From CAZHCA01 sp964530825 (GTDB lineage: Bacteria; Bacteroidota; Bacteroidia; Chitinophagales; Saprospiraceae): 64,000 nucleotides of DNA. Made by a program: the position numbers and the translations under genes. The notes beneath the pieces were generated by a model. That model worked only from the letters and a program-made list of their open reading frames with translations. It did not search any database and was not told the DNA's origin. Location of the stretch: positions 1 through 64,000 of the forward strand of contig CAZHCA010000021.1 in NCBI GenBank assembly GCA_964530825.1, read 5' to 3'. Below are positions 44,499 to 53,403 of the stretch, piece by piece; position 1 is the stretch's first letter; each line of letters starts with the position of its first letter.

Positions 44499-47342
44499 AT
44501 GAAAAAGACGTACTTCTTTGTTTTGCTAATGGCTTTGTCCTTAGCAACATGCGCCCTCCATGCCCAAGGCAATGTTACCGCACGCTTCCCGGTTCAGGAA
44601 GGTAATGACGACGCCGAAGAATCGACGGTTAACGGCGCTATGAACCTCTCTAGCTCCGACCTGGAACTGACCCGCGAGAGCACTGTGCAAATAATCGGGG
44701 TCCGCTTTCAGGGAGTAGACATTCCGCAGGGCGCCACCATTAACAGTGCCTTCATTCAGTTTACCGTAGACGAATCGGATAGCGAGCCCACGAACCTATT
44801 GATCGAGGGGGAACTCGAGGATAGTTCGCTGGCTTTTACCAATGAAATCAACAACCTCACCTCTCGTGCACGCACCAGCGCCCAAGTCAGTTGGAACGAT
44901 ATCCCGGCCTGGACCAACCCCGGCGAAGCCGGCCCCGATCAACGGACCCCCGATTTGACGGCTATCGTCCGTGAGCTAGTCAATCAAGAGGGCTGGAAAA
45001 GTGGCAACGCCATGACTTTCATAATTAGCGGCGACGGCAAACGGGTAGCCGAATCCCGCAATAAGAATGAAGGTGGCGAGGCAGTGCTGATCGTCAACTA
45101 CGTGTTGGAAGAATTCCCGCTGGCCGATTTTCCTATTGGGCCCGAATCAGTGTGGCGCTACGAGGACTCCGGTAACCCGCTCGACTCCACCTGGATTACC
45201 CTGGCCTTCAATGATTCAACCTGGGCATTCGGACAGGCCAAACTCGGCTTCGGGGATGGGAATGAAAATACCACCGTCGATTTTGGTGGTGACCCCGAAA
45301 ACAAGCACATCACTACCTATTTCCGTAAAACGTTTACGGTAGCCGATCCATCTGTAACCGACTCCCTCACTTTCGAGCTGTTGCGCGACGACGGTGCCAT
45401 TGTCTATCTGAACGGTGAAGAAATACTACGCAGTAATATGCCCGAAGGTCCGGTCGATTTTAACACCCTTGCCTCCGAAGCAGCAGAAGGCTTTGAAGAA
45501 GATCAATATTTCACCTTCCAGCTTGCGGCTGACAGGCTACAGGAAGGTGTCAACCTCCTGGCCGTCGAAGTACACCAACATGCCCCAACCTCCTCAGACC
45601 TCGGGTTTGACCTGGCACTTAGCGGCCTTGAAATCCTTCCCCCTGCTGTCCAGCTCATTCACAATGCGCCAGATCCCTCCTTAGCCCTAGTCGATATCTA
45701 TGTGGATCTCTTCAACCAAGGCAATTTTGTGAATTTCACTCAGGGTATTCCTGTGCCCTTCCGCGTCGCCACCGATTATATCACGGACCTGCCCGCCGGT
45801 ACCCATCGCATTGCCGTATCGCCCTTCGGTCAGGCAGATTTCGAATGGAGTATCGCCGAATTCACGGTCGAAAACAATAAGCGTTATATCGTGATGGCGA
45901 CCGGCGTGCGCGATACGACCCAATTCGAAACCGAAGTAAACGGAGGCGAGGCCATCGCCTTCCGGTTCATCATCAACGAAGTGCCCAGTGCAGAGAATGT
46001 GGACTTAGGTGAAGTTTTGCCGCTGCTTTTCCACGGCGTACCCGACCTGCCCAACGTGCGCATCATCGCTGTAGGGGCAGGCGATGCAACGGAGGCTTTT
46101 CCCGATGGCTTGCCCTACGGCTTCGATCTTACGGGCGGAGCAGTAGATGCCCTGCCCTTCCCGCGGGTACAGGTTACCAACAACGAAGTCAATGAAATAT
46201 TCGGCGAATACAAGGTAGACCTCACCCCATTTGCTGGCCAAGTGATCACCGTAGCCGCCAGCGGATTTTTTACCCCTGCAGGCGACGCCGGCGTAGAAGA
46301 ATCCAACTTCGGCATGTTTATCATTCCCGGGCAAGAGGGCTTTTTCATTGAATTACCCGCTCCTGATCCGCCACAGCCTGGCCAAGTACAGATCCTGCAC
46401 AATTCACCCGACCCGGAACTCAGCGAGGTAGACATTTACGTCAACGGTCAGCTGGCTTTTGAAAGCCTGCCTTTCCGAGGCTCAACCGGCTTTCTGGACA
46501 TTCCTGCTGGGCTGAACCGGGTAGCCGTATCTCCCGCCGGGGTAGTCGACACCGCCTGGAGCGCCTTTGATTTCGAAGTCGGTAGTGTACTCAATGTCGA
46601 GCAGTTTCGGGAAGACGGATTGCCCTATATCGCCGTAGCCAACGGGGTGCGCAATACCTCTGATTTCGCCAACGACGCCAATGCAGCCATTAATTTTAAC
46701 GTCGCAGCCATACAGGCCCGACTGGAGGCTTCCGACGAAGAAAATACCGATTTTATTGTCTTTCACGGCGGAGTTGATGCGCCCGAGATCGATATTATTC
46801 TCGAGGGTGAGCGTTTCCCGATCATCAATAATCTTGGCTTTGGGAATTTTTCACCGACTTATTTATCGCTGCCCGCAGACGAACTTTACCAGTTGAACCT
46901 TACTGATAATATGGACAATGAACAGGTGATAAAAGCTTACGAACTCGACCTGAACGGTCAAGGGGGGCAGGTTTTCACAGTGTTGGCTTCGGGCATGCTG
47001 GCTCCGTCTGCAAACCAGGCCCCCTTTGCCCTGCTCGTGGCCAGCGACAGCACCGACCAGGCCACGCCCCTGCCAGAGGTTGTGGTGAATAATGTGCGGA
47101 AAATTTCCGAGATAGGCATTGAGTTGTACCCCAATCCGGTTCGGGACTTGCTGCAGGTCACCACCCCGCACCTAATCGAACAGCTGAACATTACCAGCAT
47201 TGAAGGTCGCCAGCTCAAACGCTTCCGCAACGTTCCCAGTGGTACTGCTCTGGATGTATCCGATTTGGCAGCCGGTGGGTACGTGGTACAGGTAGCCGTT
47301 GCCGGTGAATGGTACCAGAAACGGTTAGTAGTAAGCCCTTAA
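44499..47342 (+). CDS. Large T9SS-secreted DUF4397 multidomain protein
   Basis: 947 residues. Signal ending CALHAQ. Residues ~25-205 resemble a DNRLRE/CBM96-like carbohydrate-type domain (VRFQGVDIPQGATINSAFIQ, then DLTAIVRELVNQEGWKSGNA); ~210-380 is a galactose-binding-like domain (YFRKTFTVADPSVTDSLTFE and RDDGAIVYLNGEEILR). Two or more DUF4397 units start near 383 (VQLIHNAPDPSLALVDIYVD) and 627 (VQILHNSPDPELSEVDIYVN). A T9SS domain (IGIELYPNPVRDLLQVTT) ends it. A surface-exposed protein, probably binding carbohydrate or matrix; function unproven. Confidence 0.85.
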   Translation: MKKTYFFVLLMALSLATCALHAQGNVTARFPVQEGNDDAEESTVNGAMNLSSSDLELTRESTVQIIGVRFQGVDIPQGATINSAFIQFTVDESDSEPTNLLIEGELEDSSLAFTNEINNLTSRARTSAQVSWNDIPAWTNPGEAGPDQRTPDLTAIVRELVNQEGWKSGNAMTFIISGDGKRVAESRNKNEGGEAVLIVNYVLEEFPLADFPIGPESVWRYEDSGNPLDSTWITLAFNDSTWAFGQAKLGFGDGNENTTVDFGGDPENKHITTYFRKTFTVADPSVTDSLTFELLRDDGAIVYLNGEEILRSNMPEGPVDFNTLASEAAEGFEEDQYFTFQLAADRLQEGVNLLAVEVHQHAPTSSDLGFDLALSGLEILPPAVQLIHNAPDPSLALVDIYVDLFNQGNFVNFTQGIPVPFRVATDYITDLPAGTHRIAVSPFGQADFEWSIAEFTVENNKRYIVMATGVRDTTQFETEVNGGEAIAFRFIINEVPSAENVDLGEVLPLLFHGVPDLPNVRIIAVGAGDATEAFPDGLPYGFDLTGGAVDALPFPRVQVTNNEVNEIFGEYKVDLTPFAGQVITVAASGFFTPAGDAGVEESNFGMFIIPGQEGFFIELPAPDPPQPGQVQILHNSPDPELSEVDIYVNGQLAFESLPFRGSTGFLDIPAGLNRVAVSPAGVVDTAWSAFDFEVGSVLNVEQFREDGLPYIAVANGVRNTSDFANDANAAINFNVAAIQARLEASDEENTDFIVFHGGVDAPEIDIILEGERFPIINNLGFGNFSPTYLSLPADELYQLNLTDNMDNEQVIKAYELDLNGQGGQVFTVLASGMLAPSANQAPFALLVASDSTDQATPLPEVVVNNVRKISEIGIELYPNPVRDLLQVTTPHLIEQLNITSIEGRQLKRFRNVPSGTALDVSDLAAGGYVVQVAVAGEWYQKRLVVSP

Positions 47343-47376
47343 GAGATAGTATCGGGGTATACCTAAGAAGGACCTG

Positions 47377-47410
47377 CGGGCCGCCGGGTATTGGGGGGCG
47401 GCCCGTTTTT
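47377..47410 (+). terminator. Intrinsic terminator
   Basis: CGGGCCGCC (47377-47385), 11-nt loop, GGCGGCCCG (47397-47405), then TTTTT. Ends the DUF4397 transcript. Confidence 0.9.
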
Positions 47411-47715
47411 AATTATGCTTCTTCCTCTGGTAGTCGATCTTTGAAGACCCGTTGGTTTTACCTACACTTGATCCCTGCGGAGCTAATCGGTAAACCAACG
47501 CCCCTTTCGGAGCAGCATCAGCTTCTATCCTTACGACCTATCGTGCCGTTAGGTATGGCAGGTAAAATCCTAACCGCTAGGGTCATCCGTTACCCACGGA
47601 TGTTTCCTTCGGAAGCATTGGATAGGTAGCAGAAATCCCGCTCTAAACTTACGATTCCTAGCATTGCTAAGAATCCCATATAGGCACCCTTTAAAATGGT
47701 GCAGGGGAGAATCTT
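47411..47715. other. Intergenic region rich in nested hairpins
   Basis: No gene seen. It holds CGTTGGTTTTACC (47450-47462) with GGTAAACCAACG (47489-47500); CGTTAGG/CCTAAC (47547-47553/47579-47584); and CATCCGT/ACGGATG (47584-47590/47596-47602). Clustering of paired segments suggests a structured RNA, a decayed mobile element end or a palindromic repeat unit. Confidence 0.4.
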
Positions 47716-48567
47716 TTACAACCTCAACCTGAAATATTGACGGTTTAGCCCGGCGAAAACACCCAATCCACCTTCGATATTCGTGTATACATTGGCAGGC
47801 TCCGCAAAAGGATTTTCTTCAATTTGGGAGACCAATTCCAGAGAGCGGTGGTATTCGTAATAATGCTCGTCTACGCGGTAGAGGAACACATCGATTGATT
47901 CATAATTACTATTGAGGATAATACTTAGTTCTTCAGATACCAAGCGGTTCCCCAACGCATTTTCACCGTGTACAAAATCCGTAAATTCACTGGTTTGGAA
48001 ACCGGCCATAAAATTTTGAGTTAATCCTAATGCATAGTAATCAGCCTCGCCGGGTGCATTAGGCCAACTGAGCCGGAAATAGCCTATTTCTTCATTGGAG
48101 CGAGCATCTACCGGTAAGACGGAATCAGCCAAAACGGTGTCAGCCGGAATCGTACAGACCGCCGAAGCTTCGAGGCCCGTCGCTGGTTCGACAACCTCTA
48201 ATTCATAGGTTTCCCCCTCAAACAATGGAAATTGCCGGGACGGTAGCTGATAGCAACGGCAAAGCGAATCATAGGGCAATTGGGCAAACCGGGCAGATGT
48301 GCGCAGCACCACCCCGGCCTGATCGACAACCGGATGCCGTTCGTTAAATGTGGAAGCCCCCACCGCTGGAGCATTACGGCTTACCCGAACGGTAATCAGG
48401 GAATCCTGAGGCGATAAATAACTCACCACTACCAGTTTAGGTGTATACAATTCAGGAGCGTTTTTCCAGGGAACACCAGTGATGTCCTCGAAACATCCGG
48501 CAGCCAAAATCACCAATGAAAAGACCCAAAAAAGCGAATACCAATAATTCTTTTTCATTTTTTCCAT
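47716..48567 (-). CDS. DUF4249 lipoprotein
   Basis: 283 residues. Lipobox LAAGC (Cys25). TPKLVVVSYLSPQDSLITVR, VVLRTSARFAQLPYDSLCRC, FPLFEGETYELEVVEPATGL and a C-terminal VYTNIEGGLGVFAGLNRQYF fit DUF4249, a Bacteroidota lipoprotein family nearly always encoded with a TonB-dependent receptor. Presumed surface lipoprotein partner of that receptor, by analogy with SusD-like roles. It starts 17 bp after the receptor gene's stop. Confidence 0.88.
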   Translation of the reverse strand: MEKMKKNYWYSLFWVFSLVILAAGCFEDITGVPWKNAPELYTPKLVVVSYLSPQDSLITVRVSRNAPAVGASTFNERHPVVDQAGVVLRTSARFAQLPYDSLCRCYQLPSRQFPLFEGETYELEVVEPATGLEASAVCTIPADTVLADSVLPVDARSNEEIGYFRLSWPNAPGEADYYALGLTQNFMAGFQTSEFTDFVHGENALGNRLVSEELSIILNSNYESIDVFLYRVDEHYYEYHRSLELVSQIEENPFAEPANVYTNIEGGLGVFAGLNRQYFRLRL

Positions 48568-48583
48568 TTTTTAAACTGCCCAA

Positions 48584-50953
48584 TTAACGGATGGCAAAAT
48601 TGAAGTTTAAATAAGGCAACATCGGGAACAGTCCTACCTGGTTGATACTCGTTTCGGAAATATTATCTGAATTCCTTCCAATTTCCAGATAAAAAGGATT
48701 AACCCGATTATAGAAATTGTATAACCCCAACTCCCAGCGGGCCCAGCGTCCCTGACGCGAAAGGCTCACATCGAGACGATGAAAAATAGGCATGCGGTAG
48801 GCATTACGGTCTGTATATTCGGTAAAACTGCTCTGGATACCAACGTTTCGCGGCAGATCCTGGCGCACCCCGAACGTACTTACTGGCAGGCTAACTGGCA
48901 CACCGCTACCAAAAACAAAATTTGTCCCTAAGCTCCATTTTTCAGTACACTGGTAGTGTACGTTCAAGGCAAGGTTGTGTCGACGGTCCTGAGCGGCCCA
49001 GAAATAGTTGTCCCCATTGACACCATCTAACCGGTGTTGCACCCAGGCCAGGGTATAGCTTAACCAGGCACGCCAACGTTCATCCTCGTAATCAGCCAAA
49101 AGCTCCAGTCCGGTAGCATATCCGTCACCAATGGTAATGTTTTCCTTTACATCGATCTGCTCAATCTCTTGGGGATCAGGACCTAGACCAAGTAATAAGA
49201 AACTAGCACCTTCCCGATACCCAATGACGTTATCTAAATCACGAAAATAAATTTCTCCGCTAATGCGCAGGGGAAAGTCCGGCAGCTGCCGAACTGCTCC
49301 CAGTGACCACTGTTGGGCTATCTGGGGAGCGATATTGCCTGTAGCAGGCACCCACAGATCAGTGGGCATACCTTCCCCTGAATTACTTAGCAAATGCAGG
49401 TACTGATAGGCACGGGCATAGGATCCCGAAAAACTCCAGTCCGGAACGCCCTCCCAGGTCAAGCTTAAGCGGGGTTCCCAGCCCCTGTAGCGCTCTCCTT
49501 CGACCGCAAATTGACTGTAGCGCAATCCGTAATTCATCCGCCAGTTACTACCTATTTGTTGCGTATTTTCTCCATAGACCGCCCACTCTCGAGCCTTAGT
49601 CTGCTCGGCCCGGGTTTCCACTTCATTGATATCTACATTGCGTAAAGTAATCGCGCTAAGTGTGAAATCGTGATCGTAAAAAATTCCCCCAAAGCGGAGG
49701 TGATGGTTGCTATTGGGAATGAACTCCACATCCTGCTTGACGCTGTAATTCTGGATACCGCTTTCGAATTCGGAGGAAAAAACATTCTCTCCTTTATCGT
49801 CGATATTAAAAACGCGAAAATTAAAATCAGAATACAGCACTGTGGTATTGGAGAACCACCGCTTGCCCCATATCCGATTCCATCGCACCGTTCCGGTCGT
49901 ATTGCCCCAATCGAAGCCGTTTTGGTTTTGTTGGTCGGCTGCCGAACTTTGAAAGTGGTAATTATCCCGGCCATGGTAGCCGCTTAAATAGATCCGGTCC
50001 CGTTCGCCAAGCCTGGCGTGCAGCTTAGCATTGAAGTCCTGGAAAAACAAATCCGGCGCCTCCGGGTCAAATAAATCCAAAATGCCATCGAGATAGGTGC
50101 GGCGTCCAGATACCAGAAAAGAAAGCCGGTTTTTCAGAATGGGCCCTTGTACGCTCAAGCGGGAAGACAACAGGCCGACGCCTCCGTCAACCTGGAACTC
50201 TTGTAAGTTGCCCTCTTGCAATTGGATGTCCATTACCGAGGCGATACGGCCACCGTAGCGGGCCGGGAAGCTTCCTTTCAAAAGTGTAGCCTGCTTTACC
50301 ACGTCGGGATTGACGGCCGAAAACAAGCCAAAAAGGTGATGCGCATTATACACGCTTGCCTCGTCGACTAGAATCAGGTTTTGCCCATAATCACCACCCC
50401 GTACAAAAAGACCGCTAAATCCTTCGCGAGGATTTTGCACGCCCGGGAGTAATTGAAAAGTTTTGAATACGTCCTTTTCACCTAAGAGCATAGGAGTTTC
50501 CTGCAGTGTGGCTCCCGAAAGCTGTAAGCCGCTAAAAGCTTTTCGCCGAATGGTAAGAAGCGGAGACACCGCTGATATATCGATCTCCTTTAACTGTTGG
50601 GCCGAAGGCCGAAGGTGAATGTCCTGCCGGATATCTCGCGCCGGAACCCGCGACCAGAACAAGGTATCGGACGCATACCCTAGATAACTAAAAACCAATT
50701 GAAAAGTATCGGAAGGTGGAATACTCACGGCGTAAAAACCATACGCATTCGTCGTTGTACCCAGCCGACCATCCGTGCTATAAATATTCACACCCGGCAA
50801 GAGTTCGCTACTACGCTCATCAAGCACACGGCCACTAAGGGTGTAGGACTGGGCCCTCAGGGAAAACCCCAACGGAAGCAAACTGAGGAGTACCCACCAG
50901 ACACAGAACACCAAGGCGTTTCGATGGAAACGCGAAAGATATTTGTTTGGCAT
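48584..50953 (-). CDS. TonB-dependent receptor partnered with DUF4249
   Basis: 789 residues. Signal ending FSLRAQ, carboxypeptidase-regulatory-like domain (YTLSGRVLDERSSELLPGVN to FSYLGYASDTLFW), plug (GEKDVFKTFQLLPGVQNPRE, FVRGGDYGQNLILVDEASVY, FPARYGGRIASVMDIQLQEG) and barrel ending PYLNFNFAIR. The DUF4249-receptor pair probably imports an unidentified nutrient. Unlike the metal receptor at 11.9 kb it has no transporter genes beside it. Confidence 0.92.
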   Translation of the reverse strand: MPNKYLSRFHRNALVFCVWWVLLSLLPLGFSLRAQSYTLSGRVLDERSSELLPGVNIYSTDGRLGTTTNAYGFYAVSIPPSDTFQLVFSYLGYASDTLFWSRVPARDIRQDIHLRPSAQQLKEIDISAVSPLLTIRRKAFSGLQLSGATLQETPMLLGEKDVFKTFQLLPGVQNPREGFSGLFVRGGDYGQNLILVDEASVYNAHHLFGLFSAVNPDVVKQATLLKGSFPARYGGRIASVMDIQLQEGNLQEFQVDGGVGLLSSRLSVQGPILKNRLSFLVSGRRTYLDGILDLFDPEAPDLFFQDFNAKLHARLGERDRIYLSGYHGRDNYHFQSSAADQQNQNGFDWGNTTGTVRWNRIWGKRWFSNTTVLYSDFNFRVFNIDDKGENVFSSEFESGIQNYSVKQDVEFIPNSNHHLRFGGIFYDHDFTLSAITLRNVDINEVETRAEQTKAREWAVYGENTQQIGSNWRMNYGLRYSQFAVEGERYRGWEPRLSLTWEGVPDWSFSGSYARAYQYLHLLSNSGEGMPTDLWVPATGNIAPQIAQQWSLGAVRQLPDFPLRISGEIYFRDLDNVIGYREGASFLLLGLGPDPQEIEQIDVKENITIGDGYATGLELLADYEDERWRAWLSYTLAWVQHRLDGVNGDNYFWAAQDRRHNLALNVHYQCTEKWSLGTNFVFGSGVPVSLPVSTFGVRQDLPRNVGIQSSFTEYTDRNAYRMPIFHRLDVSLSRQGRWARWELGLYNFYNRVNPFYLEIGRNSDNISETSINQVGLFPMLPYLNFNFAIR

Positions 50954-51020
50954 GGCCTTACAATTAATTTAGATCCGTATGACTAAACCAAAACGAATTA
51001 TTCACCTTGTTCACATTCAG

Positions 51021-51488
51021 TTATTTTACTACCGACAAAACCACTTCTCCTTCACAATCGCCAAAGCAAAATTGCATATCTAACTCCAGGTAATCATCTT
51101 CTAATGATTCGAACAAGTAGGTGCCGGGTAAAACATTCGCCAACTGTTGCAGATTCGGATCTTTTGCTTCATTATAAGGATAGTAAATATTAATTATACT
51201 TGTGTTTTGGCGACCATACTGAACAGTGTATTCCATATTTATAGTCTCGGATGGTGTCAATAGGTAAAGATTGCAATTTTGACCGTTCCTGTTTTCGTTT
51301 TTACTGCAGTCATCAAAGTAAATGGAAACCGAATCAGGTAGCGTAATATTTTTTTGTGCCGTGTTTTTGTAAGCAACCGCCTGAACCAGCCATTCACCTT
51401 GAACCTTCCGTATGTATTTCATTTCTTTTGAACAGGAAGATAGTAACCATAAAACTGAACATAAAACAATAACAATTTTCACCTTCAT
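51021..51488 (-). CDS. Small lipoprotein, unknown, lipocalin-like
   Basis: 155 residues. Lipobox LSSC (Cys19). IRKVQGEWLVQAVAYKNTAQ is a lipocalin-like opening; two cysteine pairs occur in YFDDCSKNENRNGQNC and FCFGDCEGEV. Function unknown. It is separated from the receptor gene by 67 bp on the same strand. Confidence 0.6.
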   Translation of the reverse strand: MKVKIVIVLCSVLWLLSSCSKEMKYIRKVQGEWLVQAVAYKNTAQKNITLPDSVSIYFDDCSKNENRNGQNCNLYLLTPSETINMEYTVQYGRQNTSIINIYYPYNEAKDPNLQQLANVLPGTYLFESLEDDYLELDMQFCFGDCEGEVVLSVVK

Positions 51489-51515
51489 GATTAAATATTT
51501 TGGTTAATGATAAAT

Positions 51516-51536
51516 GGGCCCCTCAAGTCGGGGCCC
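51516..51536. repeat. Hairpin between lipoprotein genes
   Basis: GGGCCCC (51516-51522) and GGGGCCC (51530-51536) with a 7-nt loop, flanked by A/T runs. On the - strand there is no T tail after the stem, so it is not a clear terminator; it may attenuate or stabilise the transcript of the two lipoprotein genes. Confidence 0.55.
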
Positions 51537-51544
51537 AAAAAGAA

Positions 51545-52786
51545 TTATCTAGTACTGATGGTAAAACGCAAAACCGGACCACCGTAAACCTCTGAACCAA
51601 AGCACTCTCCCATGCTAACTGGATAACTTCCAATCACCTTATCATTGCTTTTCAAAAGCAGAGGCACAGGGATAGTCACATTATCAATTTTAATGGATGA
51701 AGCCTCTGGATCAAACAAACCGCCATTTTCCTCGATCCAATAAAAGTATACGATAGGCTCCAAACTGTTATACCAGTTAAACAGCCTTGTATTAACGGAC
51801 CACCATTTATTATTTACGTCGTCTCTTTTATTTGGCTCGAATAGATTGTTGTACACCATTTTAGCCTCCAACGAAAATCCGCTTTCTTCGGCCCCGTAAA
51901 CATAAAGCCGAAACTCAGGTGCACCACTTATCCAGCTTTCGACTGCAGAAAGATTTTCGCTTTTCAGGCGGTCCAAGTAAAGCGTAAAACCATAATTTCT
52001 TTGGCAAGGACCGGAACCTGGTTCACCTGAACCGCCACCGGTATTATCATCTCCACCCGGACCGCCGGAGCCACCACTCCCACCCGGAGGTACAATAATG
52101 GTTGGACCGCCAGGGAAACCAGGAATGTCAAAACCCTCCGTGCTGATCAAGCCTGGATCAAGGGTATATTGCCCGGCTTCAAATTTCATCCGCTCATTGA
52201 TCCCTAGTACCACAACCGGTTCATTCGGAACGACTTCGGTAGACAGCACCACCGTTTTTCCGCGGGCATCGAGACCAAGAATGGTATCGTGGCGCGCTTC
52301 GGTAAAATCAGGCCCCTTAATCCCCAGGATCGGCATATCCATTTCTGGATCAAAAACATCCATGTGCGCCGGAATTGCCAATTGTACCAATGGATAATCC
52401 TCAAGTATGCGGTCGGTAAGGGTACCGTCTGCCAGAGCAGTTGGATTCAGCGTTTCCCGCTCTAGATTGCGAAAGAACTGAATTAACTCCACACCTGGTA
52501 TAACTTCTCGGTTTCGAGAAAAGCCAATAAGCATATTGTAATCCCCGTCGACCCGTCGACCATTCTCTGCTCTTAGGAACTTCCGAAAAGCAGGCTTTTT
52601 CAAAGCCTGGTGAACTAATTCAGCGAATTGATTCAATGCCTCTGGAGCAGTATGGGTCTCCTTGGCTACCTCGTCAGTAGTAACTTCAGCTTCCTCCTGC
52701 GGGGTAATTAGGTCTTCATCCTTTTCACAGGCAAAGACAACCAAAATCAAACCTAATGTGATCAATATGTATTTTAAATGCTTCAT
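51545..52786 (-). CDS. Lipoprotein with Gly/Ser-rich linker, unknown
   Basis: 413 residues from Met at 52786 (MKHLKYILITLG), lipobox VFAC (Cys20). The N-terminal half includes FAELVHQALKKPAFRKFLRA and ILGIKGPDFTEARHDTILGL, a low-complexity Gly/Ser/Pro linker of about 35 residues (GGSGGSGGPGGDDNTGGGSG) and a C-terminal domain with WWSVNTRLFNWYNSLEPIV and GECFGSEVYGGPVLRFTIST. No family recognised. Likely surface-anchored. It ends 29 bp before the GGGCCCC hairpin. Confidence 0.65.
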   Translation of the reverse strand: MKHLKYILITLGLILVVFACEKDEDLITPQEEAEVTTDEVAKETHTAPEALNQFAELVHQALKKPAFRKFLRAENGRRVDGDYNMLIGFSRNREVIPGVELIQFFRNLERETLNPTALADGTLTDRILEDYPLVQLAIPAHMDVFDPEMDMPILGIKGPDFTEARHDTILGLDARGKTVVLSTEVVPNEPVVVLGINERMKFEAGQYTLDPGLISTEGFDIPGFPGGPTIIVPPGGSGGSGGPGGDDNTGGGSGEPGSGPCQRNYGFTLYLDRLKSENLSAVESWISGAPEFRLYVYGAEESGFSLEAKMVYNNLFEPNKRDDVNNKWWSVNTRLFNWYNSLEPIVYFYWIEENGGLFDPEASSIKIDNVTIPVPLLLKSNDKVIGSYPVSMGECFGSEVYGGPVLRFTISTR

Positions 52787-53403
52787 GATTCGAGTAATTT
52801 TTGGAAATAAAATAGCTAGATAGCATTGCGCCAACGCACCTGCATTCAACCGTCATTCAATGTTATCCAGTAGCTGGAAAAGGATACGCCTCTCCCCTAT
52901 CCAATCATCACCGTAACCTTCCTAATGCCGAAGAGAATTATTCAGAATCGACGGACCTATCTGCCTTGTTTCCAGTAATGGGTTGAATCGCTTGCAAAAG
53001 CGTTGGGAATGTTATCTAGCTAAGGGCAATATAAGAGCATGCACTATAATATAATTGCAGTTTGCCCCTTTAGCATAGTTTGTCAATAATTTGACAAACA
53101 AAAATGCCGCCTGTTAGCCCTGGCAATAGAACGTAAAAAAAGTGTTATGGGTACTTATGCATTACAATGACTTGATGCTGTAAACTTGCCTAATACGGGC
53201 AAGCAGCTCCAAATCAAGTGACTGTAAACAAATTAACGTTTTTCCAAAAAATATGGCAGCCTCCCATGTATTTTAAGAAAAAAAAAACGCATAGATCGCC
53301 CTTAAATACTGTGAATCAGAACGAAAGACCAGTAAAACCGAAGTTGATATCGAAACGGTCAAAAACGGTTTTAAGAATTCATTAGTATTCTTTTTGAACA
53401 AAA
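52787..53403. other. Long AT-rich intergenic region
   Basis: About 617 bp with no gene. The notable feature is the operator-like dyad at 53078-53099. AAGAAT...ATTCTT near 53372-53392 could be a weak terminator for the acetoacetate-CoA ligase gene, without a convincing T tail. Confidence 0.45.
53078..53099. promoter_or_regulatory. Operator-like perfect 9-bp dyad
   Basis: GTTTGTCAA-TAAT-TTGACAAAC is a perfect inverted repeat with a 4-bp spacer, of the kind bound by dimeric TetR- or GntR-family regulators. It lies ~290 bp upstream of the lipoprotein gene at 52786 and about 300 bp past the ligase stop. No regulator gene is adjacent. Confidence 0.5.
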
